From contig CAYOOP010000005.1 of NCBI GenBank assembly GCA_964405685.1, positions 110,063 through 174,062 on the forward strand: a DNA stretch of 64,000 nucleotides, written 5' to 3'. The notes under the pieces are model-generated. The model was not told the DNA's origin. It was given only the letters and a program-made list of their open reading frames with translations, and searched no databases. This document shows, one piece after another, positions 49,529 to 58,867 of the stretch (position 1 is its first letter; each line of letters begins with the position of its first letter). The DNA is from CAYOOP01 sp964405685. Lineage in GTDB: Bacteria; Pseudomonadota; Alphaproteobacteria; Rickettsiales; SXRF01. Made by a program: the position numbers and the translations under genes.

Positions 49529-51475
49529 ATGATCGCAGCGATTGTCTTTTTACCCCTCCTCGCCGCGCTGATTGTTGGCCTAAACAGCCGCCGGATTTCC
49601 GACGGTGCGGCGCACTGCATCACCTCCGGCGCGATGGTCGTTTCCGCCATCTTGTCCTTCTCCATCTTCATGCAATTCGCGCATCACGGCATGGCCGAGC
49701 CCGGTATGTTCGAAACGGTGGTTTATAAAGTGCATTTATTGCAATGGATCAATTCTGGGGATTTTTCTGCCGAGTGGTTGCTGCGTGTTGATGCACTCAC
49801 CGCGGTGATGTTGCTCGTGGTCACGAACGTCTCTGCCGTCGTGCATCTCTACTCGCGCGGTTACATGCACGAAGACCCGCACCAGCCGCGCTTTATGGCG
49901 TATCTCTCGCTATTTACCTTCTTTATGTTGATGTTGGTAACGTCCGACAATCTCGTGCAACTCTTCGTGGGCTGGGAAGGCGTGGGCCTGTGCTCCTATT
50001 TGCTTATCGGCTTCTGGTACAAAAAGAAAGAAGCCTGCGCGGCCGCCATTAAAGCGTTCCTCGTCAACCGCGTGGGCGACATCGGCTTCGCGCTCGGCAT
50101 TTTCGCGGTTTATTCGCTCTTCGGCAGCGTGCAATTCGATACGATTTTTAGCCGCGTGGAGGAATTAAAAGACGCACGTTTCATGTTCCTCGGTCATGAG
50201 TTCCACGCGCTCACCGTTACCTGCATTTTGCTCTTCATCGGCTGCATGGGTAAATCCGCGCAAATAGGCCTCCATACCTGGTTGCCGGATGCGATGGAAG
50301 GCCCCACGCCTGTTTCCGCACTCATCCACGCCGCGACGATGGTGACCGCCGGTGTATTCCTCCTCGTCCGCTGTTCACCACTGTTCGAACAAGCGCCCAC
50401 GGCGCTAATGGTCGTAACTGTCGTTGGCGCAACCACCGCATTTTTCGCCGCAACTGTCGGCATGGTGCAAAACGATATCAAGCGGGTGATTGCGTATTCC
50501 ACCTGCTCGCAGCTTGGCTATATGTTTTTTGCGTGCGGCGTGGGTGCGTATGGCGCGGCGATTTTCCACCTTATGACCCACGCGTTTTTCAAAGCGTTGC
50601 TGTTCCTTGGTGCCGGCTCAGTGATTCACGGCATGAGCGGCGAGCAGGACATGCGCAAGATGGGCGGGATTTGGAAAATCATGCCTGTGACCTATGCGAT
50701 GATTTGGATTGGTTCGCTGGCGCTTGCGGGCATTCCGTTCTTTGCCGGATTTTATTCGAAAGATTTGATTTTGGAAGCGGCCTATGCGCATGGCGGCGTA
50801 GGCTTATTTGCGTTCTGGATCGGTATTGCTGCGGCGTTCATCACTGCGTTTTATTCCGGCCGGTTGATATTCATGACCTTCCACGGCACATCCCGCGCGG
50901 ATCGCCATGTGCTCGAACACGCGCATGAATCGCCGACGTATATGCTGGCACCGCTTTCATGGTTGGTATTGGGTAGCATCTTCGCTGGTGCGCTTGGCAT
51001 GCTGGTGTTTGGCATGGCCTCGGGCGATACGCGGTTTTGGCAAGCCTCGATTGCATCGCATGAAGCGATTGAACTCGCGCACCATGTGCCCACCTGGGTG
51101 CAGTTAATTGCAACGGTAATTGCGGTTGCAGGCCTTGCATTTTCGTACAACCTCTATATGCGCCGCGCGGATATACCTGGTAAAATCGCTGCGAAATTCC
51201 CTGGTATTTACAAATTCCTGCTTAACAAATGGTATTTCGATGAGTTGTATGACTTCCTATTTGTGAATCCCGCCAAGCGGCTTGGGTATTGGCTGTGGAA
51301 GCGCATTGATGCGGGGACGATTGATCGCCTGGGGCCAAACGGTGCGGCGGCGGTGTCCAAATTTGCAAGCAAGCGCGCGACGAAATTGCAAACGGGGTAT
51401 GTCTATCACTATGCATTTGCCATGTTAATCGGCGTGCTCGGCTTTGTTACTTGGGTGGTGTTTCATGTGCTTTAA
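49529..51475 (+). CDS. nuoL: NADH-quinone oxidoreductase subunit L
   Basis: Largest antiporter-like subunit of complex I, 648 residues with about 16 helices. Signatures: GWEGVGLCSYLLIGFWY, KSAQIGLHTWLPDAMEGPTPVSALIHAATMV-type residues, NDIKRVIAYSTCSQLGYM and LTHAFFKALLFLGAGSVIH (here MTHAFFKALLFLGAG). The long lateral helix lies near the C-terminus. Followed by an R2 repeat that separates it from nuoM. Confidence 0.97.
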   Translation: MIAAIVFLPLLAALIVGLNSRRISDGAAHCITSGAMVVSAILSFSIFMQFAHHGMAEPGMFETVVYKVHLLQWINSGDFSAEWLLRVDALTAVMLLVVTNVSAVVHLYSRGYMHEDPHQPRFMAYLSLFTFFMLMLVTSDNLVQLFVGWEGVGLCSYLLIGFWYKKKEACAAAIKAFLVNRVGDIGFALGIFAVYSLFGSVQFDTIFSRVEELKDARFMFLGHEFHALTVTCILLFIGCMGKSAQIGLHTWLPDAMEGPTPVSALIHAATMVTAGVFLLVRCSPLFEQAPTALMVVTVVGATTAFFAATVGMVQNDIKRVIAYSTCSQLGYMFFACGVGAYGAAIFHLMTHAFFKALLFLGAGSVIHGMSGEQDMRKMGGIWKIMPVTYAMIWIGSLALAGIPFFAGFYSKDLILEAAYAHGGVGLFAFWIGIAAAFITAFYSGRLIFMTFHGTSRADRHVLEHAHESPTYMLAPLSWLVLGSIFAGALGMLVFGMASGDTRFWQASIASHEAIELAHHVPTWVQLIATVIAVAGLAFSYNLYMRRADIPGKIAAKFPGIYKFLLNKWYFDELYDFLFVNPAKRLGYWLWKRIDAGTIDRLGPNGAAAVSKFASKRATKLQTGYVYHYAFAMLIGVLGFVTWVVFHVL

Positions 51476-51494
51476 TTCCTTACACATCATCGGT

Positions 51495-51602
51495 GTCATC
51501 CCGTCGAATGACGGGATCCAGCGCTTCGCTCACGCGAAGCAAAAAGAGTCCTATTGCGCGGCAGACGCCGCTTACTGGATTCCGTCATTCGACGGGATGA
51601 CA
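51495..51602. repeat. dispersed palindromic repeat, family R2, between nuoL and nuoM
   Basis: GTCATCCCGTCGAATGACGG on the left, CCGTCATTCGACGGGATGAC on the right, inner CGCTTCGCTCACGCGAAGC. It lies inside the nuo operon, so either transcription passes through it or nuoM-N depends on another promoter. Confidence 0.87.
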
Positions 51603-51613
51603 AGTGAGGTGCC

Positions 51614-53101
51614 ATGACCAACATTCTCACCCTGTTGATGCTACTACCGCTGATGGGCGCGGGGATGATTGCTTTGCTAACACCGGGCGACGATAAAGAC
51701 GGCGCGACGGAAGCGAAATACATCGCGCTGGGGACGACGATCATTGCGCTTGCCGTTTCGCTACTTATTTGGGGCAAATTTAATTCCGCTACGCATGAAT
51801 TCCAATTCGTTGAGCGCTATGCATGGTTTGATGGTTTGAACATCAGCTATCACCTCGGGATTGACGGCATTTCACTGTTTATGGTGATGCTGACGACGAT
51901 GCTTATGCCCGTATGCATTCTTTGCAGCTGGCAAGCGATCACCACGCGCGTGCGTGCGTTTATGATTTGTTTCTTGGTGCTCGAAGCTTTTGTCATCGGC
52001 GTGTTCTGCGCGCTCGACCTCTTGCTGTTTTACATTCTCTTCGAAGGCATGCTAATTCCGATGTATTTGATCATCGGTATTTGGGGTGGCAAAGAACGCA
52101 TCTACGCGGCGTTTAAATTCTTCTTGTATACGCTTGCTGGCTCCGTGCTCTTCCTCGCAGCGTTGGTGTATGTTTACATGGTGATCGGTACGACGGATAT
52201 TCCAACCCTGATGGTGAAACTACCGGAGCTTCCGATCGCAACCCAGCAGTGGCTCTGGCTTGCGCTCTTTGCCTCGTTTGCGGTGAAAGTGCCGATGTGG
52301 CCGGTCCATACCTGGCTGCCGGATGCGCATGTGCAAGCGCCGACGGCGGGATCTGTGATCCTGGCGGGTATTTTGCTGAAGATGGGTGCCTATGGATTCC
52401 TGCGGTTCTCGCTACCGATGTTGCCGGACGCTTCACAAAGTTTCGCGCCGCTCATGTTTACGCTCAGCATCATCGCTGTGGTGTATACCTCGCTGGTAGC
52501 CCTCGTGCAGGAGGATATGAAAAAGCTGATTGCGTATTCATCCGTGGCGCATATGGGTTTTGTCACGCTTGGGATTTTCACCTTTAATCAACAAGGCGTT
52601 GAAGGTGCGATTATTCAAATGATCAGCCACGGCCTCGTCTCCGGCGCGCTCTTCCTTTGCGTTGGCGTGGTGTATGACCGTTTGCACACACGCGAAATTG
52701 CGCGCTACGGTGGTGTTGCGAATGTGATGCCGAAATACGCCATGTTGTTTATGTTCTTCACCATGGCTTCTGTGGGCTTGCCGTCCACCTCCGGCTTTGT
52801 GGGGGAATTCCTTGTGCTGCTTGGCACGTTTGAACGCGATACACGGCTTGCGTTGCTCGCTGCCACCGGCATGGTCCTTGGTGCGGCCTATGCGTTGTGG
52901 CTCTACCGTAAGGTGATGTTCGGCAATGTTGCGAATGACGATGTGAAAAAACTGACCGATGTAAACGGCCGCGAGTGGTTCTACCTCACGGGTATTGCGG
53001 TGCTGGTATTGTGGCTGGGGATTTACCCCACCAGCTATCTCGAGCCGCTGCGCGCAAGCGTTGCGCATCTGCTCACCCAAGTCAATGGAGGTGCGCAGTG
53101 A
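51614..53101 (+). CDS. nuoM: NADH-quinone oxidoreductase subunit M
   Basis: Antiporter-like proton-pumping subunit of complex I, 495 residues with about 14 helices. Motifs: LGIDGISLFMVMLTTMLMP, EGMLIPMYLIIGIWGG, KVPMWPVHTWLPDAHVQAP and EDMKKLIAYSSVAHMGFV. GAGGTGCC precedes the ATG. It overlaps nuoN by four bases (GTGA). Confidence 0.97.
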   Translation: MTNILTLLMLLPLMGAGMIALLTPGDDKDGATEAKYIALGTTIIALAVSLLIWGKFNSATHEFQFVERYAWFDGLNISYHLGIDGISLFMVMLTTMLMPVCILCSWQAITTRVRAFMICFLVLEAFVIGVFCALDLLLFYILFEGMLIPMYLIIGIWGGKERIYAAFKFFLYTLAGSVLFLAALVYVYMVIGTTDIPTLMVKLPELPIATQQWLWLALFASFAVKVPMWPVHTWLPDAHVQAPTAGSVILAGILLKMGAYGFLRFSLPMLPDASQSFAPLMFTLSIIAVVYTSLVALVQEDMKKLIAYSSVAHMGFVTLGIFTFNQQGVEGAIIQMISHGLVSGALFLCVGVVYDRLHTREIARYGGVANVMPKYAMLFMFFTMASVGLPSTSGFVGEFLVLLGTFERDTRLALLAATGMVLGAAYALWLYRKVMFGNVANDDVKKLTDVNGREWFYLTGIAVLVLWLGIYPTSYLEPLRASVAHLLTQVNGGAQ

Positions 53102-54552
53102 GCCCGCTTTCTGGAATGCTCGGATTTATCCCCGAACTATTTCTACTCGCAAATAGCATCATTTTGTTGCTTTACGGTTTGTACGTGCACCCTAAAGCCA
53201 ACACAAAATTCGTGGTGCTGACGGCAACCGTATTGCTGGGTACATTGGTGCTGGAATGTTTTTATAGCGGTACAACGATTTATGCGTTCCAAGGTATGGT
53301 GGTGAACGATGGGTTTACCAAATTCGCTAAAATCCTGACGCTGATTTCCGCGTTGCTCGTGTTGATGGTTTCGTCGCACTGGCTCACTACCGGCGAAGGC
53401 CGGCCGTTTGAATTCATGGTGCTGACGTGTTTTGCAACGCTTGGGCTGCTCATTCTGATTTCCGCGCAAGACCTCCTCATTCTCTACATGGCCCTCGAAC
53501 TGGCGAGCTTACCGATGTATGTGCTGGCGAGCTTTGAGCGAGATTCCACTAAATCCACCGAAGCAGGCCTTAAATATTTTGTGCTCGGCGCGTTGTCTTC
53601 GTGCCTGCTGCTATTTGGTATTTCGTTGGTGTACGGTTTCGGCGGCAGCACCAGCTTCGATTCGCTGATTCAGCTGTTTGCCTCCTTCGGTGAGGAAGAC
53701 GCGCAGATTTCACAAGCGCTCATCGTTGGCATGGTGTTTGTGATTGTGGGGCTGTGCTTCAAAATTTCCGCTGTGCCGTTTCATATGTGGACGCCGGATG
53801 TCTATGAGGGGGCACCCACGCCGGTGGTCTCCTTCTTTGCCGTAGTGCCGAAAGTGGCCGTGCTGGCACTTACTATTCGCGTGCTCATGCAGCTGTTCGC
53901 GCCTCTTGCTGAACAATGGCAACAGCTGCTGGTGTTCGCTTCGTTTGCGTCCATGTTGGTGGGCGCGCTCGGTGCGCTCTTGCAACAAAACATCAAACGC
54001 CTGTTGGCGTACAGTTCCATCGGCCATGTCGGGTTCATGCTGATGGGTTTGGCCACCAACACCGTCATCGGCGTGCAAAGCGTGCTGATTTATCTGGGGC
54101 TTTATATTTTCATGAGCATCGGCGCATTCGGTTGCTTGCTGCTCATGCGCCGCGACGGGCATGCGATGGAAACGATGGCGGACCTCGCAGGTCTATCCAA
54201 ACTAAAACCGCGCTCGGCATTCCTCATGGCTGTGTTCATGTTCTCCATGGCCGGCATTCCGCCGATGGCGGGGTTCTTTGGTAAAATGTATGTGGTGCTA
54301 GCGGCGATGAGCCACGGCCTCATTGAGCTTGCAATTGCAGGTCTCTTAATCAGCGTGGTTTCGTGCTATTATTATTTGCGCGTCGTCAAAGTCATGTATT
54401 TTGATCAGACGCCAGGGGACGTGGACATCATTAAAGCGCCGTTGCTCAGGTTCGCAGTGTCGATCTCGGCGATTATCACGCTTGCGTATATCCTCGCTCC
54501 TGCGCTATTAGTAAGTTATGCCAAAGCAGCAGCCGATGCCTTATTCCAGTGA
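53098..54552 (+). CDS. nuoN: NADH-quinone oxidoreductase subunit N
   Basis: Third antiporter-like subunit of complex I, 484 residues from the GTG at 53098, with GGAGG seven bases upstream. An earlier start of the open frame lies inside nuoM and is not used. Segments: LYMALELASLPMYVLASF, FKISAVPFHMWTPDVYEGAP, QNIKRLLAYSSIGHVGFML and MAGIPPMAGFFGKMYV. Its 3' end overlaps birA by 35 bases. Confidence 0.96.
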   Translation: MSPLSGMLGFIPELFLLANSIILLLYGLYVHPKANTKFVVLTATVLLGTLVLECFYSGTTIYAFQGMVVNDGFTKFAKILTLISALLVLMVSSHWLTTGEGRPFEFMVLTCFATLGLLILISAQDLLILYMALELASLPMYVLASFERDSTKSTEAGLKYFVLGALSSCLLLFGISLVYGFGGSTSFDSLIQLFASFGEEDAQISQALIVGMVFVIVGLCFKISAVPFHMWTPDVYEGAPTPVVSFFAVVPKVAVLALTIRVLMQLFAPLAEQWQQLLVFASFASMLVGALGALLQQNIKRLLAYSSIGHVGFMLMGLATNTVIGVQSVLIYLGLYIFMSIGAFGCLLLMRRDGHAMETMADLAGLSKLKPRSAFLMAVFMFSMAGIPPMAGFFGKMYVVLAAMSHGLIELAIAGLLISVVSCYYYLRVVKVMYFDQTPGDVDIIKAPLLRFAVSISAIITLAYILAPALLVSYAKAAADALFQ

Positions 54553-55321
54553 TGCATCTCAATCAGCGCTTCACAGCCTGCTGAACGATTACCATTTGCT
54601 GACCTACGAAGAACTGGATTCCACCAATGAAGAAGCGCGGCGCATTGCCCACGGTGGCGGTGCGCATGGCGCGGTGATTTGGGCGAAGCGTCAAACCGCC
54701 GGTCGCGGCCGCGCTGGGCGGGCCTGGGTGTCGGAAGAGGGAAACCTCTTCGTTTCGATGTTGATTCACCCGCCGAAAGATGTCGGTCAGTTGTCGCAGC
54801 TTTCGTTCGTTGCCGCGGTTGCGGTGTGCGATGCGATTAAGGGCATTTTACCCAATCCCGAACGGGTCAAACTCAAATGGCCGAATGATATTTTGGTAGA
54901 CGGCTGCAAAATCGGCGGCATCTTGCTCGAATCCTTCCAAACCAAAGGCGATAATCTGCCGTGGGTGGTGGTGGGGGTAGGGGTTAATGTGGATTCGTTC
55001 CCCACGGATGTGCAATTCCCGGCGACCAGTTTGAAAGAAGAAGGTGTGGAACTGATCTCTGCGAAAATCGTGCTTGCGCGGCTTATCCATTGTTTCATTG
55101 AACGCTACAACCAATGGGCACGCAAAGGCTTCACGCCGATTCGTAAAAGTTGGCTGGATGTGGCCTATGGATTGAAAAATGAAGTGCGCGTGTCGCTCCC
55201 GCAGGAAGAAATTCACGGCCTGTTTAAGGGGCTGGATGACGACGGCGGGATTATTGTAGAACTTTCGCCGCGTAAAAACCGCACGATTCACGCGGGCGAT
55301 GTATTTATTTTTCAGGAATAG
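54518..55321 (+). CDS. birA: biotin-[acetyl-CoA-carboxylase] ligase
   Basis: Attaches biotin to the carboxyl carrier protein of acetyl-CoA carboxylase. The 267 residues lack the DNA-binding domain of E. coli BirA, as usual in alphaproteobacteria. Motifs: LDSTNEEARRIA, KRQTAGRGRAGRAWVSEEGNL-type residues (QTAGRGRAGRAW, the biotinyl-AMP loop), VKLKWPNDILVDGCKIGGILLE (KWPND) and GVGVNV. The start is uncertain among 54518 and 54536, both inside nuoN. nuoN-birA adjacency is conserved in the class, but the usual coaX and RNase J genes do not follow. Confidence 0.93.
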   Translation: MPKQQPMPYSSDASQSALHSLLNDYHLLTYEELDSTNEEARRIAHGGGAHGAVIWAKRQTAGRGRAGRAWVSEEGNLFVSMLIHPPKDVGQLSQLSFVAAVAVCDAIKGILPNPERVKLKWPNDILVDGCKIGGILLESFQTKGDNLPWVVVGVGVNVDSFPTDVQFPATSLKEEGVELISAKIVLARLIHCFIERYNQWARKGFTPIRKSWLDVAYGLKNEVRVSLPQEEIHGLFKGLDDDGGIIVELSPRKNRTIHAGDVFIFQE

Positions 55322-55329
55322 GAGGGAGT

Positions 55330-55617
55330 ATGGCGGAGCAGTATTTAGAGATGACTTGGGCGCGCGTCCTAACCATCTGGTGGGCGTATCTTTGGAGAGC
55401 GGTGCTTGCAGGATTTATAGTTGGACTCGTTATTGGATTTATCATTGGTGTAATGGCTGGTGTAATGGGTACCTATCAGACAAATCCGGCAGGCGTTGGA
55501 TCAATAATTAGTATTTTTGGTGCTCTTGCTGGGGCTGTAACTAGTGTGTACATGCTAAAGAGAGTGCTTGCTAAGCAATTCAAAGATTTTAGAATTGTGC
55601 TCATACCTAATGAATAA
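55330..55617 (+). CDS. small glycine-zipper membrane protein of unknown function
   Basis: 95 residues with two membrane helices (about 21-46 and 57-76), both rich in Gly/Ala with GxxxG spacing (AGFIVGLVIGFIIGVMAGVMG, GALAGAVTSVYML-type), and an amphipathic end. GGAGG precedes the ATG by five bases. It starts eight bases after birA and ten bases before a small lipoprotein gene, so the group birA, this gene, the lipoprotein and addB may be one transcript. Not recognised as a known family. Confidence 0.65.
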   Translation: MAEQYLEMTWARVLTIWWAYLWRAVLAGFIVGLVIGFIIGVMAGVMGTYQTNPAGVGSIISIFGALAGAVTSVYMLKRVLAKQFKDFRIVLIPNE

Positions 55618-55628
55618 GGAGGGTTGCT

Positions 55629-55772
55629 ATGAGAAAACTATGGATTTTATTGGCGCTACCCTTGCTGCTTGCGGCATGTGACAAAAAAATTGAAGACTTA
55701 AAAAGCCCATGCGTTGGTGCGGAAGGTAGTCCGTGTGACAAGCGCGCGCCAGCCGGTAACCCGCAAAGCTAG
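55629..55772 (+). CDS. very small lipoprotein
   Basis: A 47-residue gene read by hand: MRKLWILLALPLLLAAC is a clear lipoprotein signal (mature Cys17), then DKKIEDLKSPCVGAEGSPCD and the end KRAPAGNPQS. The two further cysteines, in SPCVG and SPCD, resemble small lipoproteins of secretion or conjugation systems, but none is encoded nearby, so I only call it a lipoprotein. GGAGGG lies seven bases before the ATG. Its TAG stop overlaps the GTG start of addB (TAGTG). Confidence 0.68.
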   Translation: MRKLWILLALPLLLAACDKKIEDLKSPCVGAEGSPCDKRAPAGNPQS

Positions 55773-58615
55773 TGGCGCTTCACTCCATTCCTCCGCATTT
55801 GCCGTTTTTGGAAACCCTAGCGGATGAAATCTTGGCGCCGCGTGAAGCACTTGCTGACGCATTGATTTTACTGCCTTCACGCCGCAATTGCCGTGCGTTG
55901 ACGCAAGTGCTGGTAGAACGTTCCACTGAGCAGGCGCTGCTGTTGCCGCGCATTGCTCCGCTTGGGGAAGTGGATGAGGATGCGCTGACATTGGAGCTTG
56001 CACTCGGCGGCGACATGATCGAATTCCTGCCCGCCATTTCCCGCATGGAGCGTATTGCGCGGTTGGCTGCTATGTTTGGGGATGCGCTGCCGCAGCACCA
56101 TTCCATCATGCTTGCGCGATCGCTCGGTGAATTGATGGATGAATTTGAGCGCGCGCAGGTGCCGCTTTCGGCGCTTGAAACCTTGGTGCCGGAGCTTTAC
56201 GCGCAGCATTGGCAAAAGGTGATCGACGTGCTGAAAATCGCGATTCGCCAGTGGCCGCGAGAATTGGAAAAATTAGAAAAACAAAATCCCATTGCGCGGC
56301 GTAATCAATTGGTCGCGGCGCTCATCAAGCATTGGAGGGAACATCCACCTGCGTACCCTATTATTGCTGCGGGTTCTACGGCCAGTACCAGGGCAACGGC
56401 GGATTTACTGGCGGCCATCGCAGAGCTGCCAAATGGCAAGGTGGTGCTGCCGGGGCTTGCAAATGTTTCGGAGGATTATTGGAATGCGGTGGATTTGGCG
56501 CATCCGTATTATTTTTTGAAAAGATTCCTAGAGAACCTCCCCCGCTTGCGGGGGAGGGCAACGAAGCTTACGCCTTTAGGCGTTAGCGTAGTGGGTGGGG
56601 GAACATTGTCTACCCCCCTTGAAAAAGGGTTCCCCCCTGAATCCCCCCGCAAGCGGGGGGAACTATTTTTGTCCGCCTTTGCGCCGCCGGAAATGATTCC
56701 ACAGTGGCAGCATGAGGAGATTGATCTGGCGTCGGCGACGGAGGGGTTGACGCTACTTGAAGTAGAAAACGAATTCGAGGAAGCACGCACTGTGGCGCTT
56801 GCCGCGCGGGAAGCACTGGAAGACCCTAATGCGAAAGTGATGATTGTTACCGAGTCGCGTGACCACGCAGCGCTGATTTCTTCTGCCTTAAAACGCCACG
56901 GCATCGAGGCGGATGCGAGCCACGGGCTTAATTTGCTGCAAACTGAAGTAGTGACGTTTTTGCGATTAGTATTGGCTTGCGCGGAAGAGACAAGTGCAGT
57001 CAATCTCCTTGCACTTCTAAAACATCCACTGGCCCGCGCGGGGCTTACGCGTGCAGAATGCTTGCAAGCAGCGCGGGAAATGGATGTGCAGCTTCGTGGC
57101 TATGCACTTTTAGATGTGTTTCATGCGCTGGAGCACGAGGAATTAAGCGATGCCGCGCGTGCGGTGGTGGCGACACTAAAAGTGGCTATAACGCCACTTG
57201 CACGCGCACTCAAGCATCCACACATCGCAGTTACGGAATTGATACGGTTGCATATCAGCGTAGCCGAACAATTAGCGGAGGATTTGTGGAAAGGGGAGCA
57301 GGGGCAGGCGGTCGCCGAGGTATTGGCAGAACTTGCAACATCACTCGCGCCGATGGGTGCGGTGCAGGGGGCGCTATATAGTAAGATATTCGAGGAATTG
57401 CTGGCGCAGGAATATTATCAGGCGCCTTATGGCACGCACCCGCGGCTTAGCATTTTGTCATCCCAAGAAGCGCGTTTGCTCTCGGCAGATCTGGTGATTG
57501 TGGCGGGTATGGTGGAAGGGCAAATGCCCCCTGCGGCGATTCCCAACCCCTGGATGGGGCGGCACATGATGGAGGCGCTTGGGCTGCATCTGCCGGAGAC
57601 GGCAGCGAGCCGCACCGCGCACGATATGTTGATGTTGAGCCACGCCAAGCGCCTGGTGCTTTCGCGGCCGCGGCATGTGGGCGGTAACCCTGCGGAACCC
57701 TCGCGCTATATCACCCGGCTCACACTGTATTTGAAAAGTAAGGATGAGGGGTTTTATGCCAGCCTTCAGAATACGCGCATTCCGGCGTTGCTCAAGCAAC
57801 TGGACGCAGCGGCGCTGAATAGTGTCGCTCAGCCCGCGCCTACGCCGCCCACTGCCGTGCGGCCACGCAGATTCACGGTGTCGGAAATTGAGACCCTGCT
57901 GCGCGACCCTTACGCCATTTATGCCAAACATATTTTGAAATTAAAACCGCTGGAGGTTTTGCAACGCGCGCCGGATGCGGCGCTTTTTGGCAAGGTGATG
58001 CATAAGGTATTGGAGCGTTTTTCAACCATGGTGCCGGATACGGAACAGTTCCGCGCTGTGGGTGTGGAGGTAATGCGTACTATGCTGCATCAAACCGCGA
58101 CCATCGCTTTGTGGCAGCCACGAATGGATGCGTTGATGGAGGAGTTGGTTGCACTGGAACGTGCGCGGCGTGTGGATATTACATCGCTCAAAGCCGAAAC
58201 ATCACTCGCAAAAACATTTGCGATTGGCGATCTACAGATTGAACTGCGTACGCGCATTGATCGGCTGGAAGAACATCGTGATGGCGGCCAAGTACTTACG
58301 GATTATAAAACAGGTGCAGTGCTTGAGGCGAGCAGGGTGAAATCCGGAAAAGCGCCGCAATTGCCGCTGATGGCGATGATTGTAGAAGGTGTTTCAGGCA
58401 AGCCGGTGACAGAGCTTGAATATTGGAATGTCAGTGGCCGCGCGGGGCTTGAACCTAGCACGACTCCATATACCCCCGAGCTGCGCGCTAAAGCGGAAGC
58501 AGGTTTCAAGCAGCTCATGGAAGTGTTTTTGCAGGTAGATACGCCGTATATCGCCACGCGTGACGATGAGTGGAATGACTATGCGCATTTGGAGCGAACT
58601 GCAGAGTGGGTTTGA
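55772..58615 (+). CDS. addB: double-strand break repair protein AddB with repeat insertion
   Basis: Partner of AddA in the helicase-nuclease that resects DNA ends for RecA. The 947 residues start at a GTG overlapping the lipoprotein stop (HSIPPHLPFLETLADEIL). The inactivated helicase half carries LILLPSRRNCRALTQVLVER. A C-terminal nuclease domain shows LLRDPYAIYAKHILKLKPLE, FGKVMHKVLERF and LTDYKTGAVLEASRVKSGK (catalytic Asp and Lys of the RecB-type nuclease). About 43 residues near 255-297 come from repeat R4 (PRLRGRATKLTPLGVSVVGG and further), in frame. Confidence 0.92.
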   Translation: MALHSIPPHLPFLETLADEILAPREALADALILLPSRRNCRALTQVLVERSTEQALLLPRIAPLGEVDEDALTLELALGGDMIEFLPAISRMERIARLAAMFGDALPQHHSIMLARSLGELMDEFERAQVPLSALETLVPELYAQHWQKVIDVLKIAIRQWPRELEKLEKQNPIARRNQLVAALIKHWREHPPAYPIIAAGSTASTRATADLLAAIAELPNGKVVLPGLANVSEDYWNAVDLAHPYYFLKRFLENLPRLRGRATKLTPLGVSVVGGGTLSTPLEKGFPPESPRKRGELFLSAFAPPEMIPQWQHEEIDLASATEGLTLLEVENEFEEARTVALAAREALEDPNAKVMIVTESRDHAALISSALKRHGIEADASHGLNLLQTEVVTFLRLVLACAEETSAVNLLALLKHPLARAGLTRAECLQAAREMDVQLRGYALLDVFHALEHEELSDAARAVVATLKVAITPLARALKHPHIAVTELIRLHISVAEQLAEDLWKGEQGQAVAEVLAELATSLAPMGAVQGALYSKIFEELLAQEYYQAPYGTHPRLSILSSQEARLLSADLVIVAGMVEGQMPPAAIPNPWMGRHMMEALGLHLPETAASRTAHDMLMLSHAKRLVLSRPRHVGGNPAEPSRYITRLTLYLKSKDEGFYASLQNTRIPALLKQLDAAALNSVAQPAPTPPTAVRPRRFTVSEIETLLRDPYAIYAKHILKLKPLEVLQRAPDAALFGKVMHKVLERFSTMVPDTEQFRAVGVEVMRTMLHQTATIALWQPRMDALMEELVALERARRVDITSLKAETSLAKTFAIGDLQIELRTRIDRLEEHRDGGQVLTDYKTGAVLEASRVKSGKAPQLPLMAMIVEGVSGKPVTELEYWNVSGRAGLEPSTTPYTPELRAKAEAGFKQLMEVFLQVDTPYIATRDDEWNDYAHLERTAEWV
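56536..56662. repeat. dispersed palindromic repeat, family R4, inside addB
   Basis: Hairpins CCCCCGCTTGCGGGGG, ACGCCTTTAGGCGT, CCCCCTTGAAAAAGGG and CCCCCGCAAGCGGGGG in a row. Collinear with the reverse complement of 12120-12229 (GGAGGG, AACGAAGCTTACGCC, GCGTTAGCG, GTGGGTGGGGG). Confidence 0.88.
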
Positions 58616-58624
58616 TCTATTATT

Positions 58625-58865
58625 TCCCCTCTACCCCGTGGGGGAGAGGGAACAAAGTACTTATACCAAAGCAACGAAGTTTCATGACATTTATCACCGT
58701 CATTCCGTCGCAAGACGGAATCCAGTAAGCGGCGTCTGCCGCGTAGAAAGATCATAACGCTGCTTGCTGCAGCTACTGGATTCCGTGTCTGTTCCTTGAG
58801 CACCCTTGCAAGCAAGGCTACTCAAGGGCACGGAATGACGGTGTCATGTTATTTCGTTGCTTTGG
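58625..58865. repeat. nested palindromic repeats between addB and the rcdA-like gene
   Basis: First an R4-like hairpin (CCTCTACCCCGTGGGGGAGAGG). Then a 200-base palindrome whose outer arms are TACCAAAGCAACGAAGTTTC and the mirror TATTTCGTTGCTTTGGTA, next arms CACCGTCATTCCGT and ACGGAATGACGGTG (R2-like), and at the tip AGTAGCCTTGC-type arms around the sequence CACCCTTGCAAGCAAGG. This fills the longest gene-free stretch in the window. Confidence 0.82.
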
Positions 58866-58867
58866 TA

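Noticed and set aside
55629..55772. VirB7/TrbK-type secretion or entry-exclusion lipoprotein
   Set aside because: The size and cysteines are similar, but no secretion or conjugation gene is nearby, and the sequence is too short to assign.
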